Of a stretch of DNA of 64,000 nucleotides, positions 53,494 through 63,539 are shown piece after piece. Position 1 is the first letter of the stretch. Every line of letters begins with the position of its first letter. Both the position numbers and the translations under genes were made by a program. The notes under the pieces are model-generated. The model ran no database searches, was not told the origin of the DNA, and saw only the letters and a list, made by a program, of their open reading frames with translations. Source of the stretch: CALNYS01 sp942490855 (lineage in GTDB: Bacteria > Planctomycetota > Phycisphaerae > Phycisphaerales > UBA1924); the NCBI GenBank assembly GCA_942490855.1, contig CALNYS010000005.1, positions 62,001 through 126,000 on the forward strand, written 5' to 3'.

Positions 53494-53928
53494 TTACTGA
53501 CCCGCTTCCGCTTCGAGCACGCCCTTGAGGATCTTGTCGAGCACGCCGTTGACGAACGCCGGCGAGCGCTCCCCGCCGAAGCTCTTGGCCAGCTTGATCG
53601 CCTCGTTGACCGCGATCTTGGGCGGCACCGCGCCCGAGGTCATCTCGTAATGGGCCAGACGCAGCACGGCGCGATCGACCGCCGGCTGGCGCACGGCCGG
53701 CCACGTCGGGGCCAGCTCCTTGATCCGCGTGTCGGCGACGCGCCGGTTCTCGTACGCCGCGAGTGCGAGGTCGTACGCCTCGGCCGCCTCGTCGCGCGAG
53801 AGCCCGACGTTGCTCACCGCGTCTTCCATCACCGCCTCGCGTACCACGGACTCGTCCACTTCGCCGCGCGCGTCGAGCTGGTAGAGCGCCTGCAGCGCCA
53901 TGGTTCGTATCTCGGTCCGTGTCGCCAT
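53494..53928 (-). CDS. nusB: Transcription antitermination factor NusB
   Basis: 144 residues, all-helical. Family segments are A-L-Q-A-L-Y-Q-L-D near the N terminus and K-I-A-V-N-E-A-I-K-L-A-K-S-F-G-G-E-R-S-P-A-F-V-N-G-V-L-D, given here residue by residue, near the C terminus. With NusE it binds rRNA boxA and supports antitermination. The start overlaps the ribH stop (TGATG), the common planctomycete and proteobacterial ribH-nusB order. Confidence 0.95.
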   Translation of the reverse strand: MATRTEIRTMALQALYQLDARGEVDESVVREAVMEDAVSNVGLSRDEAAEAYDLALAAYENRRVADTRIKELAPTWPAVRQPAVDRAVLRLAHYEMTSGAVPPKIAVNEAIKLAKSFGGERSPAFVNGVLDKILKGVLEAEAGQ

Positions 53929-54407
53929 CAGGCCCCGCCCCCCGTGAGTGTCCGGATCGACGCGCACGCCTCGATCGCCGCGTTCATCGCTTCTGCGCCC
54001 TTGTTCCCTCGCGTGCCGTCGGCCCGCGACCTCGCCTGGGTCTGCGTGGCAACCGTCAGCACGCCGAACGCCGCCGGCTTGCCCGTCTCCGCGGACAGCC
54101 CCGCGAGCGCGACCGCCAGCGCGTCGCTGATCACCTCGTCGTGGCGCGTTTCGCCCTTGAGCACGCACCCGAGGCACACCGCCGCGTCGTACCGTCCAGA
54201 TCGCAGCGCCGCCCCGGCGATCGCCGCGAGCTCGAACGCGCCGGGCGCCGGGACGACGACCAGATCGCTCCCCCCCGCGTCCGCGAAGGCCCGCTCGGCC
54301 CCCGCGCGCATCGCCCCCGTCACATCCGGGTTGTACCGGCTGACGATCAGCGCGACACGAAGGCCGCTCGCGTCCAGCGCGACTGATTCGGGGGGCGTCT
54401 CGCTCAT
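53928..54407 (-). CDS. ribH: 6,7-dimethyl-8-ribityllumazine synthase
   Basis: 159 residues. It makes 6,7-dimethyl-8-ribityllumazine, the riboflavin precursor. Signature segments are S-R-Y-N (substrate binding), P-G-A-F-E-L, L-G-C-V-L-K-G-E-T-R-H-D (with the catalytic His) and G-V-L-T-V-A-T near the C terminus. The start is at 54407, and the gene is divergent from asnS. Other riboflavin genes are not in the window. Confidence 0.95.
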   Translation of the reverse strand: MSETPPESVALDASGLRVALIVSRYNPDVTGAMRAGAERAFADAGGSDLVVVPAPGAFELAAIAGAALRSGRYDAAVCLGCVLKGETRHDEVISDALAVALAGLSAETGKPAAFGVLTVATQTQARSRADGTRGNKGAEAMNAAIEACASIRTLTGGGA

Positions 54408-54499
54408 GGGGAGAGGGATGGTACGCCCCCCACCCCCGCCCTGCTACCGCGCGGGCCCGACCGGCTACCATGCCCGCCCGAATTCTCAGGAGATTCCAG

Positions 54500-55746
<1,247 letters not shown>

Positions 55747-56016
55747 TGTAGTACGCGAACCGGCAGCGGACGTCAGGTGGGGGAGCCCGTCAGTGAGGAT
55801 GGGAATCGGAGTCATCCTCGTACGGGGGGGGGGGGAGAGTGAGGAGGGAAGGAGACGGGAGAAGAGGGGAGAAAGGGGGGCGGGAGAGTTGGGTGGGGAG
55901 CCGTCCGGAGGTGCGCGGCCCGGGGGAGGGGGGGGGGGGGGGGGGGGGGGTGGGGGGGGGGGGGAGGGGGGGGCAGGGGGGCTCCGATCTGGGGGCCGCG
56001 GGGGGGGGGGGCGCCG
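55747..56016. other. Low-complexity poly-G block, probable sequencing/assembly artefact
   Basis: About 270 bases that become G-rich after 55800 and include an uninterrupted 23-base G run (55928-55950). They hold no coding signal. The block separates a truncated asnS from a repeat gene lacking its 5' end. It contains GCTCCGATCT (55981-55990), close to the end of a standard Illumina adapter (GCTCTTCCGATCT). The first 40 bases still resemble the expected asnS sequence with errors. Not believable as natural DNA. Confidence 0.75.
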
Positions 56017-57222
56017 GGTGCCTTCTTCGGCTCACGGGTGGCGATCGAGGGCAACACCCTCGTGACCGTCGCGCCCACGCACGATGAGACCGATACCCAG
56101 TCCGGCGTCGGCTACATCATCGACGCCGCGACCGGGCAGGAACTCCACCGGCTCATCCCCGCCGGCTCGTACAGGAATCAATTCTTTGGAGACGCCGTTG
56201 ACATCCACAACGGCGTCATCGCCATCAGCGCCGCCAACGACTCTCCCGCCGGCGCCGTGTATCTCTTCGACGCGGCAACCGGTGAGCAGCTCCGCGTGAT
56301 CGTGCCGCCCGACCCGGCGAACCAGCTCCGGTTCGGCGTCGGTCTCTCGCTCACCGACGACTACCTCCTCGTCTGCGCGTCGGGAGACAACGCCTTCACC
56401 GGATCGGTCTACGTCTACGACCTCGAGACGGGCGACTTCCTCCGCAAGATCCGAACCGAGGACGGCGAACGCATCTTTTCGTACATCGACGCCGAGGGCG
56501 ACACCGCGATCGTCGGCGCCCCCGCCGACGCGACGAAGGGCTTCAGCGCCGGCGCCCTGTACGTCTTCGACATCCCCACGGGAACGCAGCTCCGCAAGAT
56601 CACCTGCGACGAGTCGGTCGCCGGCGACCTCTTCGGGATTTCCGTCGCGCTCGAGGGGACCACCGCCATCGTCGGCGCGTACGGGCGCGACGACCAAGGC
56701 GCCGAGTCCGGCGCCGCGTACCTCTACGACATCACAAACGGGGCCCTCCTCGCCAAGCTCCTTCCCACGGACGGGCGGGCGGACCACCGCTTCGGCTACG
56801 ACGTCGCGCTCGCGGGCGACACCGCCCTCGTCGGCGCGAGCATCGATCAGCCCGCCGGCTTCCTCAACGGCGTCGCCTACACGTTCAACACCCGGACCGC
56901 CGCCCAGCTCGAGCGCTACGACGCGATCAACCCACGCCTCACTACCGGGTTCGGTCACGCCGTCGCCCTCTCGCCCGGCTACGTCGTCGTCGGGTCACGG
57001 TTCCACGACCACCCGCTCCTCGGCGCCAACATCGGCGCGGTGTACCTCTTTGACCCGCCCGCCGGCGCGCACCCCGCCGATTTCAACGCCGACGGAGCCG
57101 TTGACGCGGCGGACCTCGCCACGCTCCTGGCGCACTGGGGAACCCCCGGAGCCGACCTCGACGCCAACGGCTTCACCGACGCCGCCGACCTCGCCATCCT
57201 CCTCGCCGCCTGGGGCGGCTAA
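56017..57222 (+). CDS. FG-GAP-like repeat protein with dockerin-like tail, 5' end missing
   Basis: About 401 residues of coding sequence emerge from the poly-G block in mid-repeat (G-A-F-F-G-S-R-V-A-I-E-G). The repeats have the FG-GAP_2 form F-G-x-x-V-A-L-x-G-D-T-A-L-V-G-A then A-Y-L-Y-D, as in the genes at 16861 and 58233. Two dockerin-like segments close the protein. The signal peptide and first repeats are lost in the artefact; a GTG at 56038 is only an internal codon. The stop overlaps that of the convergent ArsR gene by four bases. Confidence 0.8.
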   Translation, partial: GAFFGSRVAIEGNTLVTVAPTHDETDTQSGVGYIIDAATGQELHRLIPAGSYRNQFFGDAVDIHNGVIAISAANDSPAGAVYLFDAATGEQLRVIVPPDPANQLRFGVGLSLTDDYLLVCASGDNAFTGSVYVYDLETGDFLRKIRTEDGERIFSYIDAEGDTAIVGAPADATKGFSAGALYVFDIPTGTQLRKITCDESVAGDLFGISVALEGTTAIVGAYGRDDQGAESGAAYLYDITNGALLAKLLPTDGRADHRFGYDVALAGDTALVGASIDQPAGFLNGVAYTFNTRTAAQLERYDAINPRLTTGFGHAVALSPGYVVVGSRFHDHPLLGANIGAVYLFDPPAGAHPADFNADGAVDAADLATLLAHWGTPGADLDANGFTDAADLAILLAAWGG

Positions 57223-57581
57223 CCACGCCGAGCGCTCGACTCCCCAGAACCGCGCCCCACGTGCTCGTCCAGACGCGCCAGCGCCTCGTCCCACTGCGCC
57301 GACGCGCGCTCGAGGTACACCCGCGCCGACGCGAGCGCCGCGGGCTCGGCCCGGTACCGGCTCTCGCGACCGACCCGCCGGCGCGACACCACGCCCGCGA
57401 GTTCGAGCACGCGCAGATGCTTCGTCACCCCCTGACGCGTGAGTGCGATCCCCTCCGCCAGCTCCGCGATCGGGCGCGACCGCCCGTCCTCGAGCCGCGA
57501 AAGCAACAACAGACGCGTCGCGTCGCCCAGCGCCGCAAAGAGCCGCGCCGCGTCGCCCCGATGCAGCTCAAGCGCCGACAT
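57219..57581 (-). CDS. ArsR-family HTH transcriptional regulator
   Basis: 120 residues. The winged helix-turn-helix has A-L-G-D-A-T-R-L-L-L-L-S-R-L near 17-30, then L-T-R-Q-G-V-T-K-H-L-R-V-L (recognition helix) and G-R-E-S-R-Y wing. Metal-binding Cys of ArsR/SmtB are absent, placing it with the non-metal ArsR type that regulates SRPBCC genes. It starts 14 bases inside the upstream SRPBCC gene and presumably controls the pair through the palindrome at 58083-58098. Confidence 0.88.
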   Translation of the reverse strand: MSALELHRGDAARLFAALGDATRLLLLSRLEDGRSRPIAELAEGIALTRQGVTKHLRVLELAGVVSRRRVGRESRYRAEPAALASARVYLERASAQWDEALARLDEHVGRGSGESSARRG

Positions 57582-58035
57582 GGGCAGCGATGTTCTGGAG
57601 CTGCATCTCCCAGCCCTCGGTGTTGCGACGCAGGAATTCGAGACGGCGCGGGTCCTTCAGCGCCGAGAACCCGGACTCGCTCACCGTGAGGCGCGTGCCG
57701 CGATCGCAGGGCTCGAGACGGAACTCCACAAGCGTCGTGTCGCCCGTCGCGACTTCTTCTTCCGCTTTGGCCTCCTCGCCGTCCTGCGCCCAGCGGAACG
57801 CGAAGTGCGTCTCGGGGTCGATCCGCTCGACGATCGCCCGCCACGCCATGCCCTCGCAGCCCGGGTACGTCATCCGCCCTGTGGAATTCGCGCCGACCGC
57901 AAAGGGCTGATCGAGGTCCACCCGGAACCACTCGCCGAACTCGCGGTGATCCGTCAGCGCCCGCCATACCCGGGACACGGGCGCATCCAGCTCGATCACC
58001 TTCTCGATCCGATCCGTTTCGTTCGTTGTCGTCAT
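57568..58035 (-). CDS. SRPBCC (AHSA1-like) domain protein
   Basis: 155 residues, a single AHSA1/SRPBCC hydrophobic-cavity domain: I-E-L-D-A-P-V-S-R-V-W-R-A-L-T-D near the N terminus and the long C-terminal helix R-R-L-E-F-L-R-R-N-T-E-G-W. Start at 58035 is chosen because AGGAGG sits six bases before it; the frame extends further upstream through the operator. SRPBCC-ArsR pairs are common and usually described as a stress- or ligand-sensing unit with no known ligand. Confidence 0.85.
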   Translation of the reverse strand: MTTTNETDRIEKVIELDAPVSRVWRALTDHREFGEWFRVDLDQPFAVGANSTGRMTYPGCEGMAWRAIVERIDPETHFAFRWAQDGEEAKAEEEVATGDTTLVEFRLEPCDRGTRLTVSESGFSALKDPRRLEFLRRNTEGWEMQLQNIAAHVGA

Positions 58036-58082
58036 GAGCAACCTCCTGGTTGCCCATACGCTAGCGGGCCACGCCGATATAT

Positions 58083-58098
58083 GCAACTGCATAGTTGC
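58083..58098. promoter_or_regulatory. Putative ArsR operator upstream of the SRPBCC-ArsR pair
   Basis: A perfect 6-bp inverted repeat GCAACT-GCAT-AGTTGC, 48 bases before the SRPBCC start, in a locally AT-rich patch. ArsR regulators bind such imperfect palindromes over their own promoters. Confidence 0.5.
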
Positions 58099-58232
58099 CA
58101 TTTCCCTCTGCGAAGCTCCCCTCCCATACTCACGAACGCCGCATTATCGCTCCTGTGCAACCCCTGCGAAACGGCGTGCGTATCCAATTCAGACCGCGGG
58201 CCGCCGCCCGCCCGTTCTTCTTGGAGCCGCCA

Positions 58233-59561
58233 GTGCGCATCCGCCAAGCCCTGCTCGCGCCCGCTGTTGTCACGGTTTCACTGACAACCCCACACGCCAA
58301 CGCCGACCACACCCTCGTCGCCGAGAACGGGGCGCCGAACGACCGCTTCGGCTGGTCTGTCGCGGCTGATGACGGCCTCGCGGTCATCGGCGCCGTCTCC
58401 GCCAACCGCAACGGGCTCGAGAGAACCGGGACGGCGTACATCTTCGATATCGCAACGGGCGCCCAGCTCTTCGAGCTGACGAGCGATGACCTCACCGCGA
58501 ACGGCAACTTCGGGACGTCGGTCGCGATCAGCGGCGCGCGCGCCGTCGTCGGCGCACCGTTCGACGACACCATCGCGGTGCGGGGCGGCGCCGCGTACGT
58601 CTTCGATCTGGCCACTGGCGAGCAGCTCTACAAGTTCATCCCCCACGACATCGGTGAAGACAGCTGGTTCGGGCACACCGTCGCGGTCAGCGGCGAGTAC
58701 GCCTTGATCAGCTCACAGAACCTCGTGCCCGATCCCGCCTGCCCCGGCGGCGCGGCCTGCTCGCTGAACCGAACGTACGTTTACGACCTCGTCACCGGCG
58801 ACCTCGCCCATACGATCGATGTCAGCTCGTCGCGCCCGTCTCTCTCGCTCGACAGCTCCGCCGCCGTGATCAGCGGCGCCACAGAGAGCGATGTCGTCGA
58901 CGCGGTTTCTGTCATCGACGTGTCAACCGGGAGCCTGCTCCGCTCCATCCCCGTCGGCCTCCCCCGCCAGGGAAACTACGGGTATACCGTACGCGTGAGC
59001 GGGGACAGCGCGATCGTCGCGGATCTGTACACGGGGCTGATCGCTGTATCGCCTGCCTATGTGTATGACGTAACCACTGGCGAACGCAGACATGCGCTCC
59101 GCCCGCCCGGCGGGGGCGACTTTCGCTCTTTTTATGAAAGCGCGATGGCCTTCGACGGTCATCTCGCCGCGGTGCGCGGACGCGCCCTGCACAACGACTC
59201 TGAACTACTCGAAGCCGTGTTCCTCTACGACACACGGACCGGCCTCCACGCGCAAACCGTCCTTCTCGAGGACGACAAGGAGAGCCCCTACTTTCGAGGC
59301 AAGGCAATCGCGATCGACGGCCCGGCCGTTCTCATCGCAAACGCTGCCGAGGGCGACCCCGGGTCCGGCACGCGTGGCCCCGGCGCCGTCTCCGTCATCG
59401 AGCTCCACCCCGCCGATCTCAACTTCGACGGCCTCGTCGGCGCGTCCGACCTCGCGACGCTCCTCGCGTCGTGGGGCGCCGCGGGCCAGACCGACATCGA
59501 CGCCAACGGCTTCACCGACGACGCCGACCTCGCCATCCTCTTCGCCGCGTGGAACGAGTAG
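58233..59561 (+). CDS. Secreted FG-GAP-like repeat protein with dockerin-like tail
   Basis: 442 residues from a GTG at 58233, preceded by GGAG at seven bases. The start gives a clean signal peptide (V-R-I-R-Q-A-L-L-A-P-A-V-V-T-V-S-L then H-A-N-A). Repeats have the form F-G-W-S-V-A-A-D-D-G-L-A-V-I-G-A followed by G-T-A-Y-I-F-D-I-A-T-G, close to those in the truncated gene at 56017. Two dockerin-like segments close the protein. It is separated by an ArsR/SRPBCC pair from its relative, so the two may derive from a local duplication. Ligand unknown. Confidence 0.82.
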   Translation: MRIRQALLAPAVVTVSLTTPHANADHTLVAENGAPNDRFGWSVAADDGLAVIGAVSANRNGLERTGTAYIFDIATGAQLFELTSDDLTANGNFGTSVAISGARAVVGAPFDDTIAVRGGAAYVFDLATGEQLYKFIPHDIGEDSWFGHTVAVSGEYALISSQNLVPDPACPGGAACSLNRTYVYDLVTGDLAHTIDVSSSRPSLSLDSSAAVISGATESDVVDAVSVIDVSTGSLLRSIPVGLPRQGNYGYTVRVSGDSAIVADLYTGLIAVSPAYVYDVTTGERRHALRPPGGGDFRSFYESAMAFDGHLAAVRGRALHNDSELLEAVFLYDTRTGLHAQTVLLEDDKESPYFRGKAIAIDGPAVLIANAAEGDPGSGTRGPGAVSVIELHPADLNFDGLVGASDLATLLASWGAAGQTDIDANGFTDDADLAILFAAWNE

Positions 59562-59575
59562 GCCCGACGCATCGC

Positions 59576-60850
59576 TCAGTAGTCACGCACCCCCTCTTGC
59601 CCGCGCTCGCGCGCAATGTTCGGCACCTGCGAGAACGCGATCCGCACCGGGACGCCCTCCTTCGCCTGCTGCAAACTCGCGAAGTACGCCGTGTTCGTCC
59701 CGTACTTGTTGTTGATCGCGTCCATCGCCTTCGACGCCGCCAGACGCCGGTGTGATTCGTCAAAGAGCGACGGCGTCACCGACGAACCCCCCACCAGCTC
59801 CGTCAGCGTCACGCTCACGGAAAACGGCGTCCCCCCCGCCGGGCGTTCGCCCCACAGGCGCGCGAAGGCCTCCATGAGCGTGGGCGTGTCCTGGCACGCG
59901 GGGAAGTTCGCCTCCCGGCGCCAGCGCGAGCGCTCCCGCTTCGTCTCCCCCGACGGCGTGTCGCGCCAGCGGACGGTCGTCACCGAGAGGGTCAGGCGCT
60001 GCGTCCACATCCCCATGTCGCGCAGTCGCGTCGCGGCTTTCTGCGTCAGGTGCGCGAGGATCGCCCGCGCCCCCTCCTCGCTGCGGTGCTCGGGAGGAAG
60101 GATCCGCGAGTGCCCCACCTGACGGCGCACCGTATCGGGCGCATCGACGTCCTCCCCGCGCAGCATCAGCGCCCAGCGCTCCCCCACCACGCTGCCCCAC
60201 GCCTTGCCAAGCTCCCGCTCCGACGCTTCGCACAGCTCGCGCACGCTGCCGATCCCCGCCGCCCGCAGCCGCGCGCCCATCCGGTGGCTGATCCCCGTCA
60301 GGTCCTCGAGCTCCAGGCGGTAGAGCGCCTCGGGCAGGTCGGCGTCGTTGAGCACCACCAGCCCGTCGGGCTTTTGCATGTTCGACGCCGTCTTCGCGAG
60401 GAACCGGTTGGGCGCGATGCCGATCGAACAGCGCAGCGTGGGGCCGATCCGCTCCGCGATCGCCCGCTTCATCTCCAGCGCCAGCCCCATCGCCCGCACC
60501 GGGTGACGCTCCGGCCCCAGCAATCGGAACGACATCTCGTCGATCGAGCTCACCTGATGGATCGGCAGCACCGTCTCGACCGCCGCGCAGATCTCGTGGT
60601 GCAGCCCGACGTACTTCACGTGGTCGCCCTCGACCAGTTCCAGCTGCGGGCACTTGAGAATCGCCTCGCCCACGTTCGTCCCCGTGCGGACGCCGAAGGA
60701 ACGCGCCTCGTAACTCACGGCGATGCAGCACGTTGTCGCCGTGAACGCGGGCACCACCGCGACGGGCTTGCCCCGCAGACGCGGCTGCAGGTGCTGCTCG
60801 GCCGACGCGAAGAACGCGTTCATATCGAGGAAGAAGTCGCGGAGGGGCAT
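59576..60850 (-). CDS. Y-family DNA polymerase (DinB/UmuC type)
   Basis: 424 residues, an error-tolerant translesion polymerase. The palm motifs are F-F-L-D-M-N-A-F-F-A-S-A-E, with the catalytic Asp and an Asn two on as in UmuC, and S-I-D-E-M-S-F with the second acidic pair. G-I-A-P-N-R-F-L-A-K-T-A-S and the thumb G-I-S-H-R-M-G-A-R-L follow. The little-finger domain is divergent. Start at 60850 was chosen because homology starts at once, although no clear Shine-Dalgarno is visible. No beta-clamp motif was confidently read at the C terminus. Neither umuD nor a LexA-like site is evident nearby. Confidence 0.88.
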   Translation of the reverse strand: MPLRDFFLDMNAFFASAEQHLQPRLRGKPVAVVPAFTATTCCIAVSYEARSFGVRTGTNVGEAILKCPQLELVEGDHVKYVGLHHEICAAVETVLPIHQVSSIDEMSFRLLGPERHPVRAMGLALEMKRAIAERIGPTLRCSIGIAPNRFLAKTASNMQKPDGLVVLNDADLPEALYRLELEDLTGISHRMGARLRAAGIGSVRELCEASERELGKAWGSVVGERWALMLRGEDVDAPDTVRRQVGHSRILPPEHRSEEGARAILAHLTQKAATRLRDMGMWTQRLTLSVTTVRWRDTPSGETKRERSRWRREANFPACQDTPTLMEAFARLWGERPAGGTPFSVSVTLTELVGGSSVTPSLFDESHRRLAASKAMDAINNKYGTNTAYFASLQQAKEGVPVRIAFSQVPNIARERGQEGVRDY

Positions 60851-60925
60851 GGCGAACGATACCCTAACAGTTCCCGCCCGGCGATCAAGACCCCATCCGC
60901 TCAACAAACACGCAGCGGCTTCCTC

Positions 60926-60967
60926 CCTCGCCCCATTCCGATGGGGAGAGGGCCGGGGTGAGGGGCT
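60926..60967. repeat. Dispersed GC-rich hairpin repeat
   Basis: CTCGCCCCATTCCGATGGGGAG then AGGGCCGGGGTGAGGGG, in the gap upstream of the Y-family polymerase. Same family as 45360, 50291 and 61901. Confidence 0.6.
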
Positions 60968-61019
60968 CCACACCTCCTCAGCCTGCTTTCAAAGGAACCG
61001 TCCCAAGCGCCCGGACGGG

Positions 61020-61862
61020 CTACCCCTTGTGGATCACCGCTTTGCGGAACGCGTGCCTCGCCGCGGCCTGGTCGACGATCGCCCGCACCGCGTTCTCGAT
61101 GTCGGACCCTTCCGAGTAGTCCGCGACCACCGCGGCAGTGGCGCGATCGTCCTCTAGTAGTTGTTCCGCGCGCTGCTTCGCGCCGCGCGCCTTCTTCTCG
61201 TACACCGCGAGGGCCGTCCCGCCCTGGTACGTCGTCATCTTCATCGCGGGGATGTCGGTCTCGCCGTCGCCGATGAACACGATGTTCTCAAAGGGCACGC
61301 GGCGCTCCGCCTCGGGCATCGGCTTGTTGATCTGCTTGTTGTCCCACGAGTTCGCGATGCCCTTGTTGATGCGGAAGAGGTACTGCGCCTTGTTCGTGTA
61401 GTTCACCGCGAGCGCCGGCCATTCCGCGACATCGTCCTGGTTGTATTTGAAACCAGACGCAAAGATATAATCGAAGCTCGCCGCGATGCTCGTCCCCGCG
61501 ATCATCTCGCGCAGCCCGGAAGAGATCACGTAGTGCTCGACCACGACGCCCCGGTCCTTGCCGTAGTCGTTGACGCGATCGAACCACGACTCGACGCCGG
61601 GGAAGAGTTGCAGGCCTCTCCCGAAGCTCACGAACGCCTCGCGCCGAATCGATTTCCGCTTCATCTTCGCGTGGAACAGCATCAGCTCCATGTACGCGAG
61701 GACCTCGTCCATGTCGTGCGTCTCGGCGTGCTCTTTCACCTCGCCCCAGAACGCTTTGACATCGAGGCCCAGCCCGGGGATGTACTCGCGTTCTTGCATG
61801 TTGCCCGGCGCGAGGGTGCCGTCGAAGTCGTAGGCGATCGCGACAATCGGCTTCTTGGCCAT
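61020..61862 (-). CDS. HAD-family phosphatase-like hydrolase
   Basis: 280 residues. HAD motif I is Y-D-F-D-G-T-L (about 11-17, nucleophile and acid Asp), motif II V-I-S-S-G (about 113), and motif IV G-D-G-E-T-D. A cap insertion with conserved K-x-M-K-R-K-S-I-R-R-E-A-F lies between motifs I and II. The product probably removes phosphate from a small molecule; the substrate is unknown. No signal peptide. It lies between two copies of the dispersed repeat. Confidence 0.88.
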   Translation of the reverse strand: MAKKPIVAIAYDFDGTLAPGNMQEREYIPGLGLDVKAFWGEVKEHAETHDMDEVLAYMELMLFHAKMKRKSIRREAFVSFGRGLQLFPGVESWFDRVNDYGKDRGVVVEHYVISSGLREMIAGTSIAASFDYIFASGFKYNQDDVAEWPALAVNYTNKAQYLFRINKGIANSWDNKQINKPMPEAERRVPFENIVFIGDGETDIPAMKMTTYQGGTALAVYEKKARGAKQRAEQLLEDDRATAAVVADYSEGSDIENAVRAIVDQAAARHAFRKAVIHKG

Positions 61863-61900
61863 CCGTGGCTCCTTGCGGCGTGGATGGCCCAGTCTATCTG

Positions 61901-61940
61901 CCCCCCTCTCCCTCGGGGAGAGGGGCCGGGGGTGAGGGCG
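61901..61940. repeat. Dispersed GC-rich hairpin repeat
   Basis: CCCCCCTCTCCCTCGGGGAG then AGGGGCCGGGGGTGAGGGCG, between the HAD and ComM genes. It is the most regular copy of the family. Confidence 0.65.
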
Positions 61941-61988
61941 GTGCGACCTACTCTCACTCTGCGCGGCGCTGGCTCTGCGCGTGCCAGC

Positions 61989-63539
61989 TCACGCCCGATC
62001 CAGCAACCGGTACTGCACCGCCTCGGCCACGTGCGTCGGGCTCGCTTCCGCCTCCCCTTCGAGGTCCGCGATCGTGCGCGACACGCGCCGGAGCTTGTCG
62101 TAGGCGCGGGCGCTCAGCCCCAGCTCGGTGATCGCCTGACCCAGCAGTTCCTTCGCTGGCTCGCCCATCGGCGCCAGCTCGTCGAGCTTTTTCCCCGAAA
62201 GCTCCGCGTTGAGGGTCGCCCCCTGGCGCGCGTGCTGCGCGGCGCGGGCCAGTTCGACGCGGTCGCGGATCTCGGCGCTGCTCGTCCCGCCCGCGCCCCG
62301 GGCCGAGAGTTCCTTCCACGGGACGGCCGGCGCCTCGACGTGCAGGTCCACCCGATCGACCAGCGGGCCTGAGAGCTTCCCGAGGTACCGGTCCATCTCC
62401 CGCTTGGAGTAGTCGTTGGTGGGCGTCGGGCCCTTCGCCGTCGGGTTCATGGCCATCACCAGCATGAACGAGGCGGGGAAGGTCAGCGTGGTGCGCGAGC
62501 GGGCGATGGTGATGACGCGGTCTTCGAGCGGCTGGCGCATCGCGTCGAGCACCGCGCGCGGGAACTCGGGCGCCTCGTCGAGGAACAGCACCCCGCGGTG
62601 CGCCAGCGTCACCTCGCCCGGCTTAGGCGACGAGCCCCCGCCGATGATCGCGGCGCTCGACGCGGTGTGGTGCGGCGAGCGCACCGGGCGCGATGACACC
62701 AGCCCCGGGCCACCCGACGCGAGCAGCCCCGCGGCCGAGTAGATACGCGTGACCTCGAGCGCCTCGTCGGTCGTCATCGGGGGCAGCACGCCGGGGAGGG
62801 CCTTGGCCATCATCGTCTTGCCCGTGCCGGCCGGGCCGATCATCAGCAGGTTGTGCCCGCCGGCCGCGGCGATGGTCATCGCCCGCTTCACCCCCTCCTG
62901 CCCCTTGATCTCCGAGAAGTCCACCGCCGCGCTGGTGCGCTCGATCAGAGACGCCACGTCCACCGGCGGGTGCGGCTGGGCGGGGACGAGCCCGTTGAGC
63001 AGGCCGATGACCTCCGCGAGCGTGCGCGCGCCGTAGACCTCCACCCCGTCGACCACCGCCGCCTCGGCCGCGTTGGCCTCGGGCACGATGATCGACCGCG
63101 CCCCCTTCGTGCGCGCCAGCGCCGCCATCGAGATCGCGCCCTTGATGGGGCGCAGGCGACCGTCGAGCGCGAGCTCGCCCGCGATCAGACAGCGCGCCGG
63201 GTCGATGCCGTCCTCGTTCGCGTCGGCGCTCGTCTGATAGCGCCCGGCGGGGATCACGCCGGCCGTCATCAGCAGGCCTACCGCCATCGGCAGGTCGTAG
63301 ACGGGGCCTTCCTTGCGCACGTCCGCGGGCGCGAGGTTGATCAGCACGCGTCCCTGCGGGTAGGCGAAGCCCGCGTTGACGATCGCGGAGCGCACGCGGT
63401 CGAGTGATTCCTTCACCGCCGCGTCGGGGAGCCCCACTACCTGCTCGCGCGGCAGCCCCGACTCGATCAGGTCCACCTCGACCTCGCACGGGAGGGCGTC
63501 GACGCCGGCGAGCACGAAACTCTGGACACGGGAGAGCAT
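61989..63539 (-). CDS. ComM/YifB-family Mg-chelatase-like AAA+ ATPase
   Basis: 516 residues. An N-terminal Lon-protease-like S5 fold (about 1-170; G-L-P-D-A-A-V-K-E-S and N-L-A-P-A-D-V-R-K-E-G-P) precedes the Mg-chelatase AAA+ domain with Walker A G-P-A-G-T-G-K-T, Walker B V-L-F-L-D-E-A-P-E-F and a sensor region M-A-M-N-P-T. The C-terminal Mg-chelatase domain ends with A-E-A-V-Q-Y-R. ComM acts as a hexameric helicase promoting branch migration in natural transformation. The zinc-like CxxC of some members after the Walker B is not seen. The neighbouring polymerase gene suggests DNA metabolism. Confidence 0.9.
   Translation of the reverse strand: MLSRVQSFVLAGVDALPCEVEVDLIESGLPREQVVGLPDAAVKESLDRVRSAIVNAGFAYPQGRVLINLAPADVRKEGPVYDLPMAVGLLMTAGVIPAGRYQTSADANEDGIDPARCLIAGELALDGRLRPIKGAISMAALARTKGARSIIVPEANAAEAAVVDGVEVYGARTLAEVIGLLNGLVPAQPHPPVDVASLIERTSAAVDFSEIKGQEGVKRAMTIAAAGGHNLLMIGPAGTGKTMMAKALPGVLPPMTTDEALEVTRIYSAAGLLASGGPGLVSSRPVRSPHHTASSAAIIGGGSSPKPGEVTLAHRGVLFLDEAPEFPRAVLDAMRQPLEDRVITIARSRTTLTFPASFMLVMAMNPTAKGPTPTNDYSKREMDRYLGKLSGPLVDRVDLHVEAPAVPWKELSARGAGGTSSAEIRDRVELARAAQHARQGATLNAELSGKKLDELAPMGEPAKELLGQAITELGLSARAYDKLRRVSRTIADLEGEAEASPTHVAEAVQYRLLDRA

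Noticed and set aside
55928..55950. G run considered as a G-quadruplex regulatory element
   Set aside because: It lies in a block with no coding or promoter signal that breaks two genes and contains an adapter-like word; artefact is more likely.
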